Positions 40,865-50,446 are shown, counted from the stretch's first letter. The stretch is DNA of 64,000 bases from Aminivibrio pyruvatiphilus (GCF_004366815.1 NZ_SORI01000007.1:87289-151288); one strand, 5' to 3'. Made by a program: numbers and translations. The notes: generated from the letters alone by a model not told the origin.

Positions 40865-41671
40865 CTACTCCGCCGCCGCTCCGATAAAGATTGATTCCAC
40901 GCGTCCGTCCTTCATGGTGAAGACGAGTCCCCCGAAGACCGAACCGGCGATGATCGTATCCGGCAGCAGGCTCTCTTCGCGGTTGAACTCCGCACCGTAG
41001 GCTTCCAGTACCTCTTTCTGCAGACTCCCGATCCCTATGCCGCGGCTAGTCTTTTTTCGGGACGGCGCTGAAAGGGTCACCGAATCGGCCTTGCCGGTTC
41101 CTGACGTTCCTTCCCTGACGAAATCGACGGCGATCCCCATTTTCCCGTAAAACCATTGCTGATGAATAAGGCCGTCGGCGCCCCACTCTTCGGCTTTCGA
41201 TTTTTTCTCAGGTCTGCCGAGGAGCTTCAGAATTTCCTTTTCCGTCTCCCCATCTTCCAGAACGAAGAGCTTCTCCCCGGAAAGGAGCCTGAAGCCGATG
41301 GCGGCGAAGTCCTTGGGCAATACGGTGCCGGACGGGGGCAGAATTTTTTCTTTTCCCACGCTCGTGAGCGTCCATTTGACCGAAAGGCCTTCTTTGTCCA
41401 TCGTCAGAATTCCCGTCCCTCCGCTCACAGCAATAGTTGCGATGCTCCCCCCAGCTGATCCTTCAATGCCGGCTTCCCGGTATTTATCCAGCCCGGAATC
41501 GTAGGCGGAAAAAGTTCCTTCGAGCACTGAACCGTTCTGGAGCAGGTCAAAGGAGTACTCCGTCCCGTCTTCACCGGAAAAGGCCCATATTCCCGTAAAG
41601 TCTGCGGCTGCGGCCGCAGAGGTGAAAAGAAGAAACATCGCGAGGAAAAGCGGACAGCATAAGCGTTTCAA
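40865..41671 (-). CDS. exported protein of unknown function
   Basis: 268 residues from a TTG at 41671, supported by GGAGG eight bases upstream. The signal peptide LCCPLFLAMFLLFTSAAAAA is cleaved at about residue 22. The first mature part (DFTGIWAFSGEDGTEYSFDLLQNGSVLEGTFSAYD) looks like a small beta-barrel or lipocalin-like repeat common in exported bacterial proteins. The second half contains EILKLLGRPEKKSKAEEWGADGLIHQQWFYGKMGIAVDF, reminiscent of BamE/SmpA-like lipoprotein folds (a weak guess). It has a -10 box (TATAAT, 41749-41744) upstream and therefore is likely independent of the trp operon that precedes it. Confidence 0.75.
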   Translation of the reverse strand: MKRLCCPLFLAMFLLFTSAAAAADFTGIWAFSGEDGTEYSFDLLQNGSVLEGTFSAYDSGLDKYREAGIEGSAGGSIATIAVSGGTGILTMDKEGLSVKWTLTSVGKEKILPPSGTVLPKDFAAIGFRLLSGEKLFVLEDGETEKEILKLLGRPEKKSKAEEWGADGLIHQQWFYGKMGIAVDFVREGTSGTGKADSVTLSAPSRKKTSRGIGIGSLQKEVLEAYGAEFNREESLLPDTIIAGSVFGGLVFTMKDGRVESIFIGAAAE

Positions 41672-41802
41672 AGTTTATTCCTCCCAGGAGAATGAGTTCT
41701 GAAAAACCGGAAGAGTTCTGCAGAAGCTTCTCCCGACGATCGAATTATACTCCTGTTTTCCAGCCCGGCTCACACCGTGCCGTTTCCTGCCCTGGGGATT
41801 CC

Positions 41803-42026
41803 AGAGCCTTTCTGATGGAGCGGAGGAAGGGGACGGCCTTCGACCGGAGCAGCCCTCTGTCGGTGCCGCAGGGCTCGAAGAGGGAGATGAGGGCGCTGCC
41901 TGCCATCCCGTCCGCTCCCTCCGTTCCGGGGAGCTTCAGCAGGTTCCCGGTGGTGTCGAGATCAGGATCCCCGGCGGAAATATGGGTGAAGGTCGTCTTT
42001 TGCCTTCGAAGACTGTACCGAGGTGC
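41803..42026 (-). pseudogene. trpA: decayed trpA copy with a large internal deletion
   Basis: Directly after the second trpB. The first part (about 42026-41925) matches the start of the intact trpA (44075-43980): FEGK, then frameshifted, then the [14 protein letters not shown] region. The second part (about 41915-41803) matches the end of trpA (43420-43305): [27 protein letters not shown]. Roughly 560 bases between are missing; the two parts join at a short shared CGTCC. No start or continuous frame remains. Confidence 0.88.
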
Positions 42027-42029
42027 CCC

Positions 42030-43211
42030 TCACTTCTCCTGCAGGAGGGACAGGATGGTGTCCATGTCCTTGTCTCCCCGGCCGGACAGGTTCGCCAGAA
42101 CGATGCTGTCCTTCGGCATGCTCCCCGCCGACCGGTAGACGTGGGCGAGGGCGTGGGAGCTTTCCAGGGCCGGGATGATCCCCTCCAGCCTGCATGTCCG
42201 CAGAAAGGCGTCCACGGCCTCGTCGTCGGTGGCGGAGACGTAGGACGCCCTGCCCGTTTCGGCGAGGTGGCTGTGCTCGGGGCCCACGCCAGGGTAGTCG
42301 AGCCCTGCGGAGATGGAGTAGGCCGGCTGGACCTCGCCGTTTTCATCGTAGAGGACGTAGGAGTAGGAGCCGTGGAGCACGCCGGGCTTCCCCTTCGTGA
42401 GGGTCGCGGCGTGGAATTCGGAGTCCACGCCCTTCCCTGCGGCCTCCACCCCAACCAGGGCCACTTCCGGGTGTTCCACGAAGGCATGGAAGAGCCCCAT
42501 GGCGTTGCTTCCGCCGCCCACGCAGGCCACCACCCGGTCGGGAAGGCGCCTCTCCTTTTCGAGGATCTGGGCCTTGGCTTCCTCGCCGATGATCTTCTGG
42601 AATTCCCGCACCATGAGGGGATACGGGTGGGGGCCCACCACGGAACCGAGGAGATAGAAGGACTTTCCCGCCTCCCCCACCCAGGCGGCGATGGCCTCGT
42701 CCACGGCGTCGGCCAGGGTGCGGGTGCCCGAGGTGACGGGGATCACCTCCGCCCCCAGGAGCTTCATCCGGGCCACGTTGGGGGCCTGGCGGCGCACATC
42801 CTCCTCGCCCATGTAGACCACGCATTCCAGCCCGAAGAGGGCCGCGGCGGTGGCGGTGGCCACGCCGTGCATTCCCGCCCCGGTCTCGGCGATGACCCGC
42901 TTCTTCCCCATGCGCTTCGCCAGAAGGGCCTGCCCCAGGACGTTGTTGATCTTGTGGGCCCCGGTGTGGTTCAGGTCCTCCCGCTTGAGGTACACCTTCG
43001 CCCCTCCGAGAGATTCGGTGATGCGGGGAGCGAAATACAGAGGCGACGGCCGGCCCACGTAGTCCCGCAGCAGATGGGTCATTTCTTCAGCGAAGGACGG
43101 GTCCTCCCGGCTGGCGAGAAAGGCTTCTTCCAGTTCGCCAAGGGCGGGAAGAAGGACTTCCGGAACATGCTGGCCCCCGAAGGGACCGAAGGTCATGGAT
43201 ATCTTTTTCAT
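42030..43211 (-). CDS. trpB: tryptophan synthase beta subunit, second copy
   Basis: 393 residues; ATG at 43211 with AAGGAGAG about seven bases upstream. A full TrpB1-type protein beginning [13 protein letters not shown], with PLP lysine Lys87 in [10 protein letters not shown], the GGGSNAMG phosphate loop and the [16 protein letters not shown] segment. It is very similar to the first copy at 44082-45269 in both protein and DNA, including the ribosome-site region, so it arose by duplication of trpBA. It differs at many positions yet keeps all key residues. Its own trpA partner has decayed, so it must use the TrpA encoded just upstream or work alone (for example on free indole). Confidence 0.96.
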   Translation of the reverse strand: MKKISMTFGPFGGQHVPEVLLPALGELEEAFLASREDPSFAEEMTHLLRDYVGRPSPLYFAPRITESLGGAKVYLKREDLNHTGAHKINNVLGQALLAKRMGKKRVIAETGAGMHGVATATAAALFGLECVVYMGEEDVRRQAPNVARMKLLGAEVIPVTSGTRTLADAVDEAIAAWVGEAGKSFYLLGSVVGPHPYPLMVREFQKIIGEEAKAQILEKERRLPDRVVACVGGGSNAMGLFHAFVEHPEVALVGVEAAGKGVDSEFHAATLTKGKPGVLHGSYSYVLYDENGEVQPAYSISAGLDYPGVGPEHSHLAETGRASYVSATDDEAVDAFLRTCRLEGIIPALESSHALAHVYRSAGSMPKDSIVLANLSGRGDKDMDTILSLLQEK

Positions 43212-43290
43212 GGCTGATCTCTCCTTTTTGTATGCGTAAATTTGAACTTCTCTTTCCGGAAGGGCCTCAAGGCCGTTCCGGAGGGACTGT

Positions 43291-44085
43291 TTACCTCCGT
43301 GTCCGCCCCACCGCCTCCCGGAGGGAGCGGAGGAAGGGGACGGCCTTCGACCGGAGGAGCTCCCTGTCGGTGCCGCAGGGCTCGAGGAGGGAGATGAGGG
43401 CGCTGCCCACCACCACGCCGTCCGCCGCTTCGGCGGCCAGGGCGGCCTTTTCGGGGGTCCCCACGCCGAAGCCCAGGGCCAGGGGCAGGGAGGTGTGGGA
43501 ACGGATTCGGTCGATGTACTCCTTCGGGGACGCTCCCGCCGTTCCGCTTTCCCCGGTGACGCCCAGGCGGGAGACGCAGTAGAGGAACCCGGACGCCCGT
43601 TCGCAGATGCCCCGCAGCCGTTCGGCAGGGGTGTTGGGGGTGACCATGAGGATGAAGTCCACCCCCTGCTCCCGAAGGAGGGAAGCGAGCTTCTCTCCCT
43701 GGTGGAAGGGCAGGTCGGGGATGATGACCCCCGACACTCCCGCCCCTGCGGCGTCGGCGGCGAACTTCTCCTGCCCGTAGGCGAGGATTGAGTTCATGTA
43801 CCCCATGAGCACCCGGGGGGCGGAGATTTCGTTCCGGAGGTCCTTCAGCATGCCGAGGATCTTCTTCAGGGTGGCTCCTCCCGCGAGGGCCCGCTGGGAC
43901 GCCTGCTGGATCACGGGGCCGTCCGCCAGGGGGTCGGAGAAGGGGATGCCCACTTCCAGCACGTCCACACCCTCCGTGTCGAGGAGCTTCAGCAGGTACG
44001 CCGTGGTGTCCAGATCCGGATCCCCGGCGGCGAGATAGGTGACGAGCGCTTTTTTGCCTTCGAAGGCCGAACTGAGGGTTTTCAT
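43291..44085 (-). CDS. trpA: tryptophan synthase alpha subunit
   Basis: 264 residues; ATG at 44085 overlapping the trpB stop (ATGA, 44082-44085), with AGGAGG upstream. It cleaves indole-3-glycerol phosphate to indole, which is channelled to TrpB. Catalytic Glu44 and Asp55 are in [14 protein letters not shown]; the phosphate site [11 protein letters not shown] and [10 protein letters not shown] are typical. It is complete and in frame, unlike the remnant at 41803-42026. Confidence 0.97.
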   Translation of the reverse strand: MKTLSSAFEGKKALVTYLAAGDPDLDTTAYLLKLLDTEGVDVLEVGIPFSDPLADGPVIQQASQRALAGGATLKKILGMLKDLRNEISAPRVLMGYMNSILAYGQEKFAADAAGAGVSGVIIPDLPFHQGEKLASLLREQGVDFILMVTPNTPAERLRGICERASGFLYCVSRLGVTGESGTAGASPKEYIDRIRSHTSLPLALGFGVGTPEKAALAAEAADGVVVGSALISLLEPCGTDRELLRSKAVPFLRSLREAVGRTRR

Positions 44086-45269
44086 GACCGTTCCTCCTTT
44101 TGCTGCAGGGACAGGATGGTGTCCATGTCCTTGTCTCCCCGTCCCGAGAGGTTCACCAGCACGATGGTGTCCCTGGGCAGGCTTCCCGCCGACCGGTAGA
44201 CGTGGGCGAGGGCGTGGGAGCTTTCCAGGGCCGGGATGATCCCCTCCAGGCGGCAGGTGCGCCGGAAGGCGTCCACGGCCTCGTCGTCGGTGGCTGAGAC
44301 GTAGGATGCCCGCCCCGTTTCGGCGAGGTGGCTGTGCTCGGGGCCAACACCGGGATAGTCGAGCCCGGCGGAGATGGAGTGGGCCGGCTGGATCTGTCCG
44401 TCCCCGTCGTAGAGCACATAAGAGTAGGAGCCGTGGAGCACGCCGGGCTTTCCCGCCGAGATGGTGGCGGCGTGGAGGCCCGTCTCCACTCCCCGTCCGG
44501 CGGCCTCCACCCCAACAAGGGCCACTTCCGGGTGTTCCACGAAGGCATGGAAGATGCCCATGGCGTTGCTTCCGCCCCCCACGCAGGCCACCACCTGGTC
44601 GGGAAGGCGCCCCTCCTTTTCGAGGATCTGGGCCTTCGCCTCTTCGCCGATGATTTTCTGGAAGTCCCTCACCATGAGAGGGTAGGGATGGGGGCCCATG
44701 ACGGAGCCGATGACGTAGAAGGAGTCTTCCACGGTGGTGACCCAGTCCCGGATGGCTTCGTTCACCGCGTCCTTGAGGGTCCTGGTTCCCGACATGACGG
44801 ACACGACCTTTGCGCCGAGCAGGTCCATCCGGGCCACGTTGGCGGCCTGGCGGTGCACGTCCTCCTCGCCCATGTAGACCACGCACTCGAGGCCGAAGAG
44901 GGCCGCCGCGGTGGCGGTTGCCACGCCGTGCATTCCCGCACCCGTCTCGGCGATGATGCGCTTCTTGCCCATCCGCCGGGCGAGAAGCACCTGGCCCAGG
45001 GCGTTGTTGATCTTGTGGGCCCCGGTGTGGTTCAGGTCCTCCCGCTTGAGGTACACTTTCGCTCCTCCGAGGGATTCGGTGATGCGGGGGGCGAAATACA
45101 GGGGCGACGGTCTGCCCACGTAATCCCGCAGCAGGGGGGCCATCTCGGCGGAGAAGGACGGGTCCTCCAGGCTGGCGAGATAGGCTTTCTCCAGTTCGTC
45201 CAGGGCGGGGACGAGGGTTTCGGGAACGTACTGTCCTCCGAAGGGGCCGAAGTACATGGATGCTTTCAT
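44082..45269 (-). CDS. trpB: tryptophan synthase beta subunit, first copy
   Basis: 395 residues; ATG at 45269 overlaps the trpF stop (ATGA), with AAGGAGAG in the trpF end. It joins indole and serine to tryptophan using PLP bound to Lys86 (HTGAHKINN). [13 protein letters not shown] and [10 protein letters not shown] are diagnostic of TrpB1. It is followed by trpA with a four-base overlap, the conserved trpBA arrangement. Confidence 0.97.
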   Translation of the reverse strand: MKASMYFGPFGGQYVPETLVPALDELEKAYLASLEDPSFSAEMAPLLRDYVGRPSPLYFAPRITESLGGAKVYLKREDLNHTGAHKINNALGQVLLARRMGKKRIIAETGAGMHGVATATAAALFGLECVVYMGEEDVHRQAANVARMDLLGAKVVSVMSGTRTLKDAVNEAIRDWVTTVEDSFYVIGSVMGPHPYPLMVRDFQKIIGEEAKAQILEKEGRLPDQVVACVGGGSNAMGIFHAFVEHPEVALVGVEAAGRGVETGLHAATISAGKPGVLHGSYSYVLYDGDGQIQPAHSISAGLDYPGVGPEHSHLAETGRASYVSATDDEAVDAFRRTCRLEGIIPALESSHALAHVYRSAGSLPRDTIVLVNLSGRGDKDMDTILSLQQKEERS

Positions 45270-45901
45270 TGCTGATCTCTCCTTTCGGAACGGTCGAACT
45301 GCTTCACGGCGGCCAGGGCGGCAGCCATTCTGTCCCGGTCTTTCACTCCCGGGGCGGACTCCACTCCGCTGTTCAGGTCCACGCCGAAGGGGCGGACGGT
45401 CTCCAGGGCGCGGGGGAGGTTCTCCGGGCCGAGGCCCCCGGCGAGGAGAAAGGGCCTGGCGAAGGTCTTCCCCGCCAGGAGGGAGTGGTCGAAGGGCTCT
45501 CCGGCGGCGAGGTTTTTCTTCCTGCTGTCCAGGAGGAAGAGCCCGGCATGGCCGTACCTGCCGGTTTTCTCGAGATCTTTCCCTGTCTCCACGGAAAAGG
45601 CCTTGATGGTCCCGAGGGACCTTCCCGAGAGCAGCGAAGGGTCCTCGGAGCCGTGGAACTGGATGGTGTCGAAGGCGCCGCAGCGCTCCACCTCGAGCAC
45701 TTCGACGGGCCCGGGGTCCATCATCACGGCCACCCGGCAGACCGGTGGAGGCACCGCCGACGCCAGCTCCGCGGCCGCCTCGAGGGAGAGCCGCCGCGGG
45801 CTTCCCGGAACGAGGATGAAGCCCAGGGCCGAGGCGCCGAGTTCGACGGCCCTTTCCACGTCCTCTCTCCTGGTCAGGCCGCAGATCTTCACGAAGGTCA
45901 T
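45266..45901 (-). CDS. trpF: phosphoribosylanthranilate isomerase
   Basis: 211 residues; ATG at 45901 overlapping the trpC stop (ATGA). TIM barrel with catalytic Cys7 in VKICGLT and the general-acid Asp in GVDLNSGVE. It catalyses the Amadori rearrangement of phosphoribosylanthranilate. It is also overlapped at its end by trpB, so trpC-F-B-A are all translationally coupled. Confidence 0.96.
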   Translation of the reverse strand: MTFVKICGLTRREDVERAVELGASALGFILVPGSPRRLSLEAAAELASAVPPPVCRVAVMMDPGPVEVLEVERCGAFDTIQFHGSEDPSLLSGRSLGTIKAFSVETGKDLEKTGRYGHAGLFLLDSRKKNLAAGEPFDHSLLAGKTFARPFLLAGGLGPENLPRALETVRPFGVDLNSGVESAPGVKDRDRMAAALAAVKQFDRSERRDQQ

Positions 45902-46659
45902 GCCGCCCGGACGCTCCTTTTTTTCCGGAAGGCCCGGATGAGTCCGGACGGGTCGCCCGATCTCATGAGGGCCTCCCCCACCAGGACGGCGTCCACCCCG
46001 GTGTCGGCCAGGAAGTCGGCGTCCGCTTCGGTGCGCACGCCGCTTTCGGAGACGATGATCCGGCTCCCGGCCCGCTCCCGCTGCCGGCAGATTTCCATGA
46101 GGCGCTCCGTGGTGCGGATGTCCACGGTGAAGTCGTCGAGATTCCTGTTGTTGATGCCGATGATCTCCGCTTCCGTGTCCAGGATGGACCGGAGTTCCTC
46201 GTCGGTGTGGACTTCCGCGATGACCTCCATCCCCAGGGAATAGGCCAGGGACAGGAGTTCCCCGAACCGCTTTCTCTCCAGGGCGGCGGCGATGAGGAGC
46301 AGGGCGTCGGCGCCGAGGAAGAGGCTTTCGTAGACCTGCACCTCAGTGAGGATGAAGTCCTTCCTGAGGAGAGGAAGGGCCGTCCGGGGCCGGAGGGACC
46401 GGAAATCGTCGGCGCTGCCCCCGAAGAAGGAGTGGTCGGTGAGGATGGAGACGGCGTCGGCCCCCCCCTGCTCGTAGAGCCGGAGCTGCTTCAGGGGGTC
46501 CACCGTCCCGTTGATGACCCCTCTGCTGGGGGAGGCCCGCTTGATCTCGCCGATGACCGAGAGTCCGCCGCGCCGGAGGGCGTCGGACATCCGGCTTGAC
46601 GGCCTCGTCATCTCCGCCGTTTCCTCGAGCTTCTGCTTCAGTATGCGGTCCAGAATCAT
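45898..46659 (-). CDS. trpC: indole-3-glycerol phosphate synthase
   Basis: 253 residues; ATG at 46659 with AAAGGAGGAGG about seven bases upstream. TIM barrel with [13 protein letters not shown] (catalytic Glu and Lys), the second catalytic Lys in [15 protein letters not shown], and [14 protein letters not shown]. It closes the indole ring. It lies 15 bases after trpD. Confidence 0.97.
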   Translation of the reverse strand: MILDRILKQKLEETAEMTRPSSRMSDALRRGGLSVIGEIKRASPSRGVINGTVDPLKQLRLYEQGGADAVSILTDHSFFGGSADDFRSLRPRTALPLLRKDFILTEVQVYESLFLGADALLLIAAALERKRFGELLSLAYSLGMEVIAEVHTDEELRSILDTEAEIIGINNRNLDDFTVDIRTTERLMEICRQRERAGSRIIVSESGVRTEADADFLADTGVDAVLVGEALMRSGDPSGLIRAFRKKRSVRAA

Positions 46660-46674
46660 AGCGTCCTCCTCCTT

Positions 46675-47697
46675 TCAGGCGGACCGGCGGACCGGTTCCG
46701 CAAAGGCCCTGACCTTCTCCAGCACCGATGCCGCCCTGCCGGAGTCGATGCTCTCCGCCGCGAGGGCGGTTCCTTCCTTCCAGCTTTTCGCCCGCCCGGC
46801 GGCAAGAAAGACCGCCGCGGCGTTGAAAACCACGGCGTCCCTGGGGGCTCCCCGTTTTCCGGCCAGCACGTCCTCGATGAGGGCGGCGTTTTCCGGGGCG
46901 GACCCTCCGGCGAGGTCTTCGTTCCCCCGCAGGGGCAGTCCCCCGTCGGCGGGGGAGACCGACTCCTCCCGAATGCCTTCGGCGGAGAAGAAGACAACCC
47001 GGTTCGGCCCGCCGAGGGACAGCTCGTCGAAGCCGCCGTGGCCGGAGATCACCATGCCCTGCCGCCCCAGGGACCGGAGAACTTCGGCGGCCAGGGAAAG
47101 GAGAGCGGCGTCGAAGACACCCATGACCTGGTGGGTGAGGGGGGCAGGGTTGACCAGGGGCCCGAGGATGTTGAACAGAGTCCTCACGCCGAGGCTTTTC
47201 CGGATCTCCGCCACGTTCCCCATCACGGGGTGGAAGTGGGGGGCGAAGAGGAGGACCAGTCCCGCCCCGTCGAGGCACGCCGCCGCCCGCTCCGGGGAGG
47301 AGGGAAGGGCCGCTCCCAGGGCCTCGGCCACGTCGGCGCTGCCGCACTTGCTGGAAACGGACCGGTTGCCGTGCTTTGCCATGGGGATTCCTCCTCCGGC
47401 GGCCACGAAGGCCGCCGCGGTGGAGATGTTGAAGGACCCTGCGCAGTCTCCCCCGGTGCCGCAGTTGTCCACCAGGAGCCCGGGCCGGACGGGGACGGTC
47501 CTGGCTTTCCGCAGGAGCACCCGCGCCGCTCCCCCGATCTCGGCCGGGGTCTCGCCCCGGGCCCGGAGGGCGGCCAGGAAAGCCGCCACCTGGACGGGAG
47601 GCACGGTCCCCTCCATGACCATCTCCATGGCCTCCTCCATTTCAGCGTTCCCGAGGCGGTGTTTTTCCATTACCCGTGAAAGATACGGTGCGAACAT
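46675..47697 (-). CDS. trpD: anthranilate phosphoribosyltransferase
   Basis: 340 residues; ATG at 47697 with AAAGGAGGG seven bases upstream, just after the attenuator. It is the unfused form (no TrpG domain). The PRPP site LVDNCGTGGDCAGSFNIST and AKHGNRSVSSKCGSADVAEALG, and FAPHFHPVMGNVAEIRKSLGVRTLFNILGPLVNP, are canonical. It is the first structural gene of the operon; trpE and trpG, usually ahead of it, are not in the window. Confidence 0.97.
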   Translation of the reverse strand: MFAPYLSRVMEKHRLGNAEMEEAMEMVMEGTVPPVQVAAFLAALRARGETPAEIGGAARVLLRKARTVPVRPGLLVDNCGTGGDCAGSFNISTAAAFVAAGGGIPMAKHGNRSVSSKCGSADVAEALGAALPSSPERAAACLDGAGLVLLFAPHFHPVMGNVAEIRKSLGVRTLFNILGPLVNPAPLTHQVMGVFDAALLSLAAEVLRSLGRQGMVISGHGGFDELSLGGPNRVVFFSAEGIREESVSPADGGLPLRGNEDLAGGSAPENAALIEDVLAGKRGAPRDAVVFNAAAVFLAAGRAKSWKEGTALAAESIDSGRAASVLEKVRAFAEPVRRSA

Positions 47698-47716
47698 GAC
47701 GCTCCCTCCTTTGGAT

Positions 47717-47761
47717 AAAAAAAAGCGGGGGAGAGAAACCTGTCCGGCTCCTCTCCCCCGC
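47717..47761 (-). terminator. trp attenuator terminator
   Basis: A perfect eleven-base stem, GCGGGGGAGAG / CTCTCCCCCGC (47751-47761 with 47725-47735), followed on the minus strand by eight T, ending 20 bases before the trpD start. Position and strength fit a transcription attenuator governed by the leader peptide at 47872-47919. Confidence 0.92.
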
Positions 47762-47776
47762 ATGGGGTACAAAAAG

Positions 47777-47818
47777 GGCCGTGAAAGAAGATCCCTTGTG
47801 GGACCTGCCTCCACGGCC
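47777..47818 (-). promoter_or_regulatory. leader hairpin between trpL and the attenuator
   Basis: GGCCGTG...CACGGCC outer stem and a GGTCCC/GGGATC inner stem, followed on the minus strand by CTTTTTG. It may be the pause or antiterminator partner structure, or a first terminator in tandem with the one at 47717-47761. Which pairings compete could not be worked out by eye. Confidence 0.6.
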
Positions 47819-47871
47819 GTAAAGTGCGCGCTTTTTATTGGTTCGCGAGCTTTATGGTCTCCGGCGGCAGG

Positions 47872-47919
47872 CTATTTGGCCCGCCACCACCAGTTTTGGC
47901 TGAGTGTGTTCCGTATCAT
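47872..47919 (-). CDS. trpL: trp operon leader peptide
   Basis: Fifteen residues, MIRNTLSQNWWWRAK, with three consecutive TGG codons (47892-47884). Start ATG at 47919; GGGAGG lies about eight bases upstream. Shortage of charged tRNA-Trp would stall the ribosome at these codons and favour read-through of the attenuator downstream. The run of three Trp, the promoter 30 bases before it and the terminator after it leave little doubt about the role. Confidence 0.93.
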   Translation of the reverse strand: MIRNTLSQNWWWRAK

Positions 47920-47950
47920 GACAACTGCCTCCCGGAAACGAATTGGGGAG

Positions 47951-47980
47951 AAGATACCACGGTCCCGGCCGGTCTGTCAA
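47951..47980 (-). promoter_or_regulatory. trp operon promoter
   Basis: TTGACA (47980-47975), 18 bases, TATCTT (47956-47951), with TGG just before the -10 (extended -10). It begins 11 bases after the stop of the decarboxylase gene. No TrpR-like operator was recognised. Confidence 0.85.
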
Positions 47981-47990
47981 CAGGAAATTT

Positions 47991-49454
47991 TTACCTCCCG
48001 CTTCGGGCCGCCTTTCCGAGGACGGACCGTATGGCCTCGGCGGACCGGAAAATGTCGTCGTCGGACGTGAACCAGTTCGACACGGAGATGCGCATGGCGG
48101 CCATCCCCTTCCAGACGCTTCCCCCGGCCCAGCAGGTGCCCTCTTCCTGCACCTGTGCCGTGACCGTGCGGGTGAAGGCGTCACTGTCGGATCCGGGGCA
48201 GGAAAACCTGACGAGGACCTGGTTCAGCACCACGTCGTTGAGAATGGTGACCATGGGGTCCTCCGACAGGAGCAATGCCATGAGCCGTGCCTGCCGGCAG
48301 TTCCGCTCCACCATCTCCCGGACGCCCTTCCTGCCCAGGCTCTTCAGGCCGCAGTACAGGGGGAAGCCCCGGGCCCTCCTTGAGGACTCGGGGACCCACT
48401 GGGAAGGATCCCGCACCTCTCCCTCCCCGGCGATATAGTACGGGGCGTTCAGCGCCATGGAAGCCCTGTGGGCGGCGCTGTGTCTCACCACCGCGATCCC
48501 CGAGTCGTAGGGGACGTTCAGCCACTTGTGGGCGTCCGTGGCCCAGGAATCGGCGAGTTCAACGCCGTCCGTATGGGTTTTGAGGGACGGCAGCATTCGT
48601 CCCCAGAGGCCGAAGGCTCCGTCCACGTGAACCCAGGCTCCCTTCGCCCGAGCGGCCGGGATGATCCGGGCGCAGGGATCGAAGGCACCGGTGTTCACGT
48701 TGCCGGCCTGAAGGCAGAGAATCACCGGGCCGGAGGCTGCCCTCAGGGCGTCCTCCGCTTTTTCCGGGATCATCCTGCCCTGCCCGTCGGCGGGGACGGA
48801 CAACACGTTTCCCGTGCCGAATCCGAGCATTCTCAGGGCGACCAGGAGCGTCGCATGGGCCTCCTCGCCGGCGATGACGGTGACCCGGGGAGCTCCCTGG
48901 AGGCCGTCCTTCTCCACGTCATGGCCGGAGCGTCTGAGGACCTCGTGCCGCGCGGCGGCCAGGCAGGTGAAGTTGGCCATCTGGCACCCCGTGACGAAGC
49001 CGGCCGAGGATTCCGGCGGAAGGCCGAGGAGGTCGATGATCCATTCCGAGACGATCTCCTCCGCCGCGCTTGCAGCCGGAGAGGAGACGGCGAGGACGGC
49101 GTTCTGGTCCCAGGCGGAGGCAAGCCAGTCGGCGGCGAGGCTCGCCGGAAGGGCTCCCCCGGTGACGAAGCCGAAATACCGGGGTCCCGGCGAACCGGTG
49201 AGGCCGGAGGCTGCGCCTTCCGAAAAGGCGGCCACCACGTCCGAAGGGGCCATTCCCTCTTCGTTCAGCGTTCCGCCGAGGGCCTTCCTGATCTCCTCCG
49301 CGGAAGCCCATGCCCCGACCCTTCTGGACGGAAGGTCTTCAAGCCAGCGGATCGCCCTCTCCACAGTTTCCCGCAGCATCGTACTTTCGCAGAAAGGCAT
49401 CCCCGGCAGACCTTTCCGGGGCGTGTTCTTTCCGTCGGAATTCGCCCCGCTCAT
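47991..49454 (-). CDS. PLP-dependent group II (aromatic amino acid type) decarboxylase
   Basis: 487 residues; ATG at 49454 overlaps the nitrilase stop (ATGA). It belongs to the pyridoxal-dependent decarboxylase family of aromatic L-amino acid and glutamate decarboxylases. PRYFGFVTGGALPASLAADWLASAWDQN opens the catalytic part, VHVDGAFGLWG holds the PLP aspartate, and the cofactor lysine is in SWATDAHKWLNVPYDSG. The substrate is not certain from sequence; this branch includes enzymes acting on tyrosine, tryptophan, phenylalanine, and some with other activities. Coupling with a nitrilase gene and closeness to the trp operon suggest aromatic amino-acid metabolism (inference). Confidence 0.88.
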   Translation of the reverse strand: MSGANSDGKNTPRKGLPGMPFCESTMLRETVERAIRWLEDLPSRRVGAWASAEEIRKALGGTLNEEGMAPSDVVAAFSEGAASGLTGSPGPRYFGFVTGGALPASLAADWLASAWDQNAVLAVSSPAASAAEEIVSEWIIDLLGLPPESSAGFVTGCQMANFTCLAAARHEVLRRSGHDVEKDGLQGAPRVTVIAGEEAHATLLVALRMLGFGTGNVLSVPADGQGRMIPEKAEDALRAASGPVILCLQAGNVNTGAFDPCARIIPAARAKGAWVHVDGAFGLWGRMLPSLKTHTDGVELADSWATDAHKWLNVPYDSGIAVVRHSAAHRASMALNAPYYIAGEGEVRDPSQWVPESSRRARGFPLYCGLKSLGRKGVREMVERNCRQARLMALLLSEDPMVTILNDVVLNQVLVRFSCPGSDSDAFTRTVTAQVQEEGTCWAGGSVWKGMAAMRISVSNWFTSDDDIFRSAEAIRSVLGKAARSGR

Positions 49455-50428
49455 TCGGGCAGAGCCTCCCCCGGCAGGAAGGTGTCCCCGGAATAGTCGA
49501 TTCCCCGCAGGGGCTCGCCGTTCACCAGGAGGGTGAACACGTCGGGCCGGGCGTAGTGTCCCGTAACGTCGAAGTCGTAGCGGGCTTCCACCACCGCCGA
49601 AAGGTCAAGGTCGGCGCAGAGGATCTCCTCCCGGTCCCAGGAGGGGCCTGCAAGGTAATTTCCGAGGGGATCGATGATGGCGCTGCCGCCCCGGCACAGA
49701 ATGTCCGGCTGGGATTCGAGGTCCCCGTAACACTGGAGATCCCGGGGATACATGTCCTTCGTGACGAACTGGTTGCAGGACAGCACGAAGCACCGTCCCT
49801 CGAGGGCGATGTGTCGCATGGAGCACTGCCATCCCTCCCGCTGGTCGGCGGTGGGGGCGAGGTATATGGAGGGGTTCCGGCCGTAAATGGCGGCCCGGGC
49901 GAGGGGCATGTAGTTCTCCCAGCAGATGAGGCCGCTCATGACGCCGTAGGGGGTGTTCACCGCCGCAAGGGTGCTGCCGTCCCCCTCGCCCCAGATGAGC
50001 CGCTCGCTCCCTGTGGGCTTCAGTTTCCGATGCTTCGCCAGGAGGGAACCGTCGGGACCGAAATACAGCAGGGTACAGAAAAGGGTTCCCCCGTCCCGCT
50101 CCATCACGCCGATGGAAAGGTAGGCCCCGCTCTCCGCCGCCAGTTTCCCGAGCTCTTCGGTCTCCGGGCCGGGAACGTCGATGGAGTTTTCGTAATACCG
50201 GGCCCAGTCCTTCCGTCCTCCCATGGAGCGGTTTCCCACCACCGAGCCGAAGGAGAGCCCCCTCGGGTAGCAGGGGATGAAGGCCTCGGGGAAGAGGATG
50301 ATCCTCGCCCCCTGTCCGGCCGCCTCCCCCGTGAGCTTACGGATCCGTTCCATGGTCCCCCTCTTGTCCATGATTACCGGTGCGGCCTGCACTACGGCCG
50401 CCCGTACGACGCCTCTCTTCAGTCCCAT
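49451..50428 (-). CDS. nitrilase (carbon-nitrogen hydrolase)
   Basis: 325 residues; ATG at 50428 with GGGGAGG eight bases upstream. The catalytic triad is visible: Glu48 (LFPEAFIPCYP), Lys135 (AKHRKLKPTG) and Cys169 (LICWENYMPLARAA). The sequence CWENYMP and the IPCYPRGLSFG loop place it with true nitrilases (nitrile to acid and ammonia) rather than amidases. Possible substrates include arylaliphatic nitriles. It is co-translated with the decarboxylase (ATGA overlap at 49451-49454) and separated from fprA by a terminator. Confidence 0.92.
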   Translation of the reverse strand: MGLKRGVVRAAVVQAAPVIMDKRGTMERIRKLTGEAAGQGARIILFPEAFIPCYPRGLSFGSVVGNRSMGGRKDWARYYENSIDVPGPETEELGKLAAESGAYLSIGVMERDGGTLFCTLLYFGPDGSLLAKHRKLKPTGSERLIWGEGDGSTLAAVNTPYGVMSGLICWENYMPLARAAIYGRNPSIYLAPTADQREGWQCSMRHIALEGRCFVLSCNQFVTKDMYPRDLQCYGDLESQPDILCRGGSAIIDPLGNYLAGPSWDREEILCADLDLSAVVEARYDFDVTGHYARPDVFTLLVNGEPLRGIDYSGDTFLPGEALPE

Positions 50429-50446
50429 CTTTTCTGCCTCCCCCCG

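Noticed and set aside
41692..42138. 149-codon plus-strand frame across the trpA remnant
   Set aside because: It is antisense to the trpA relic and the end of trpB; the strand with homology is the minus strand.
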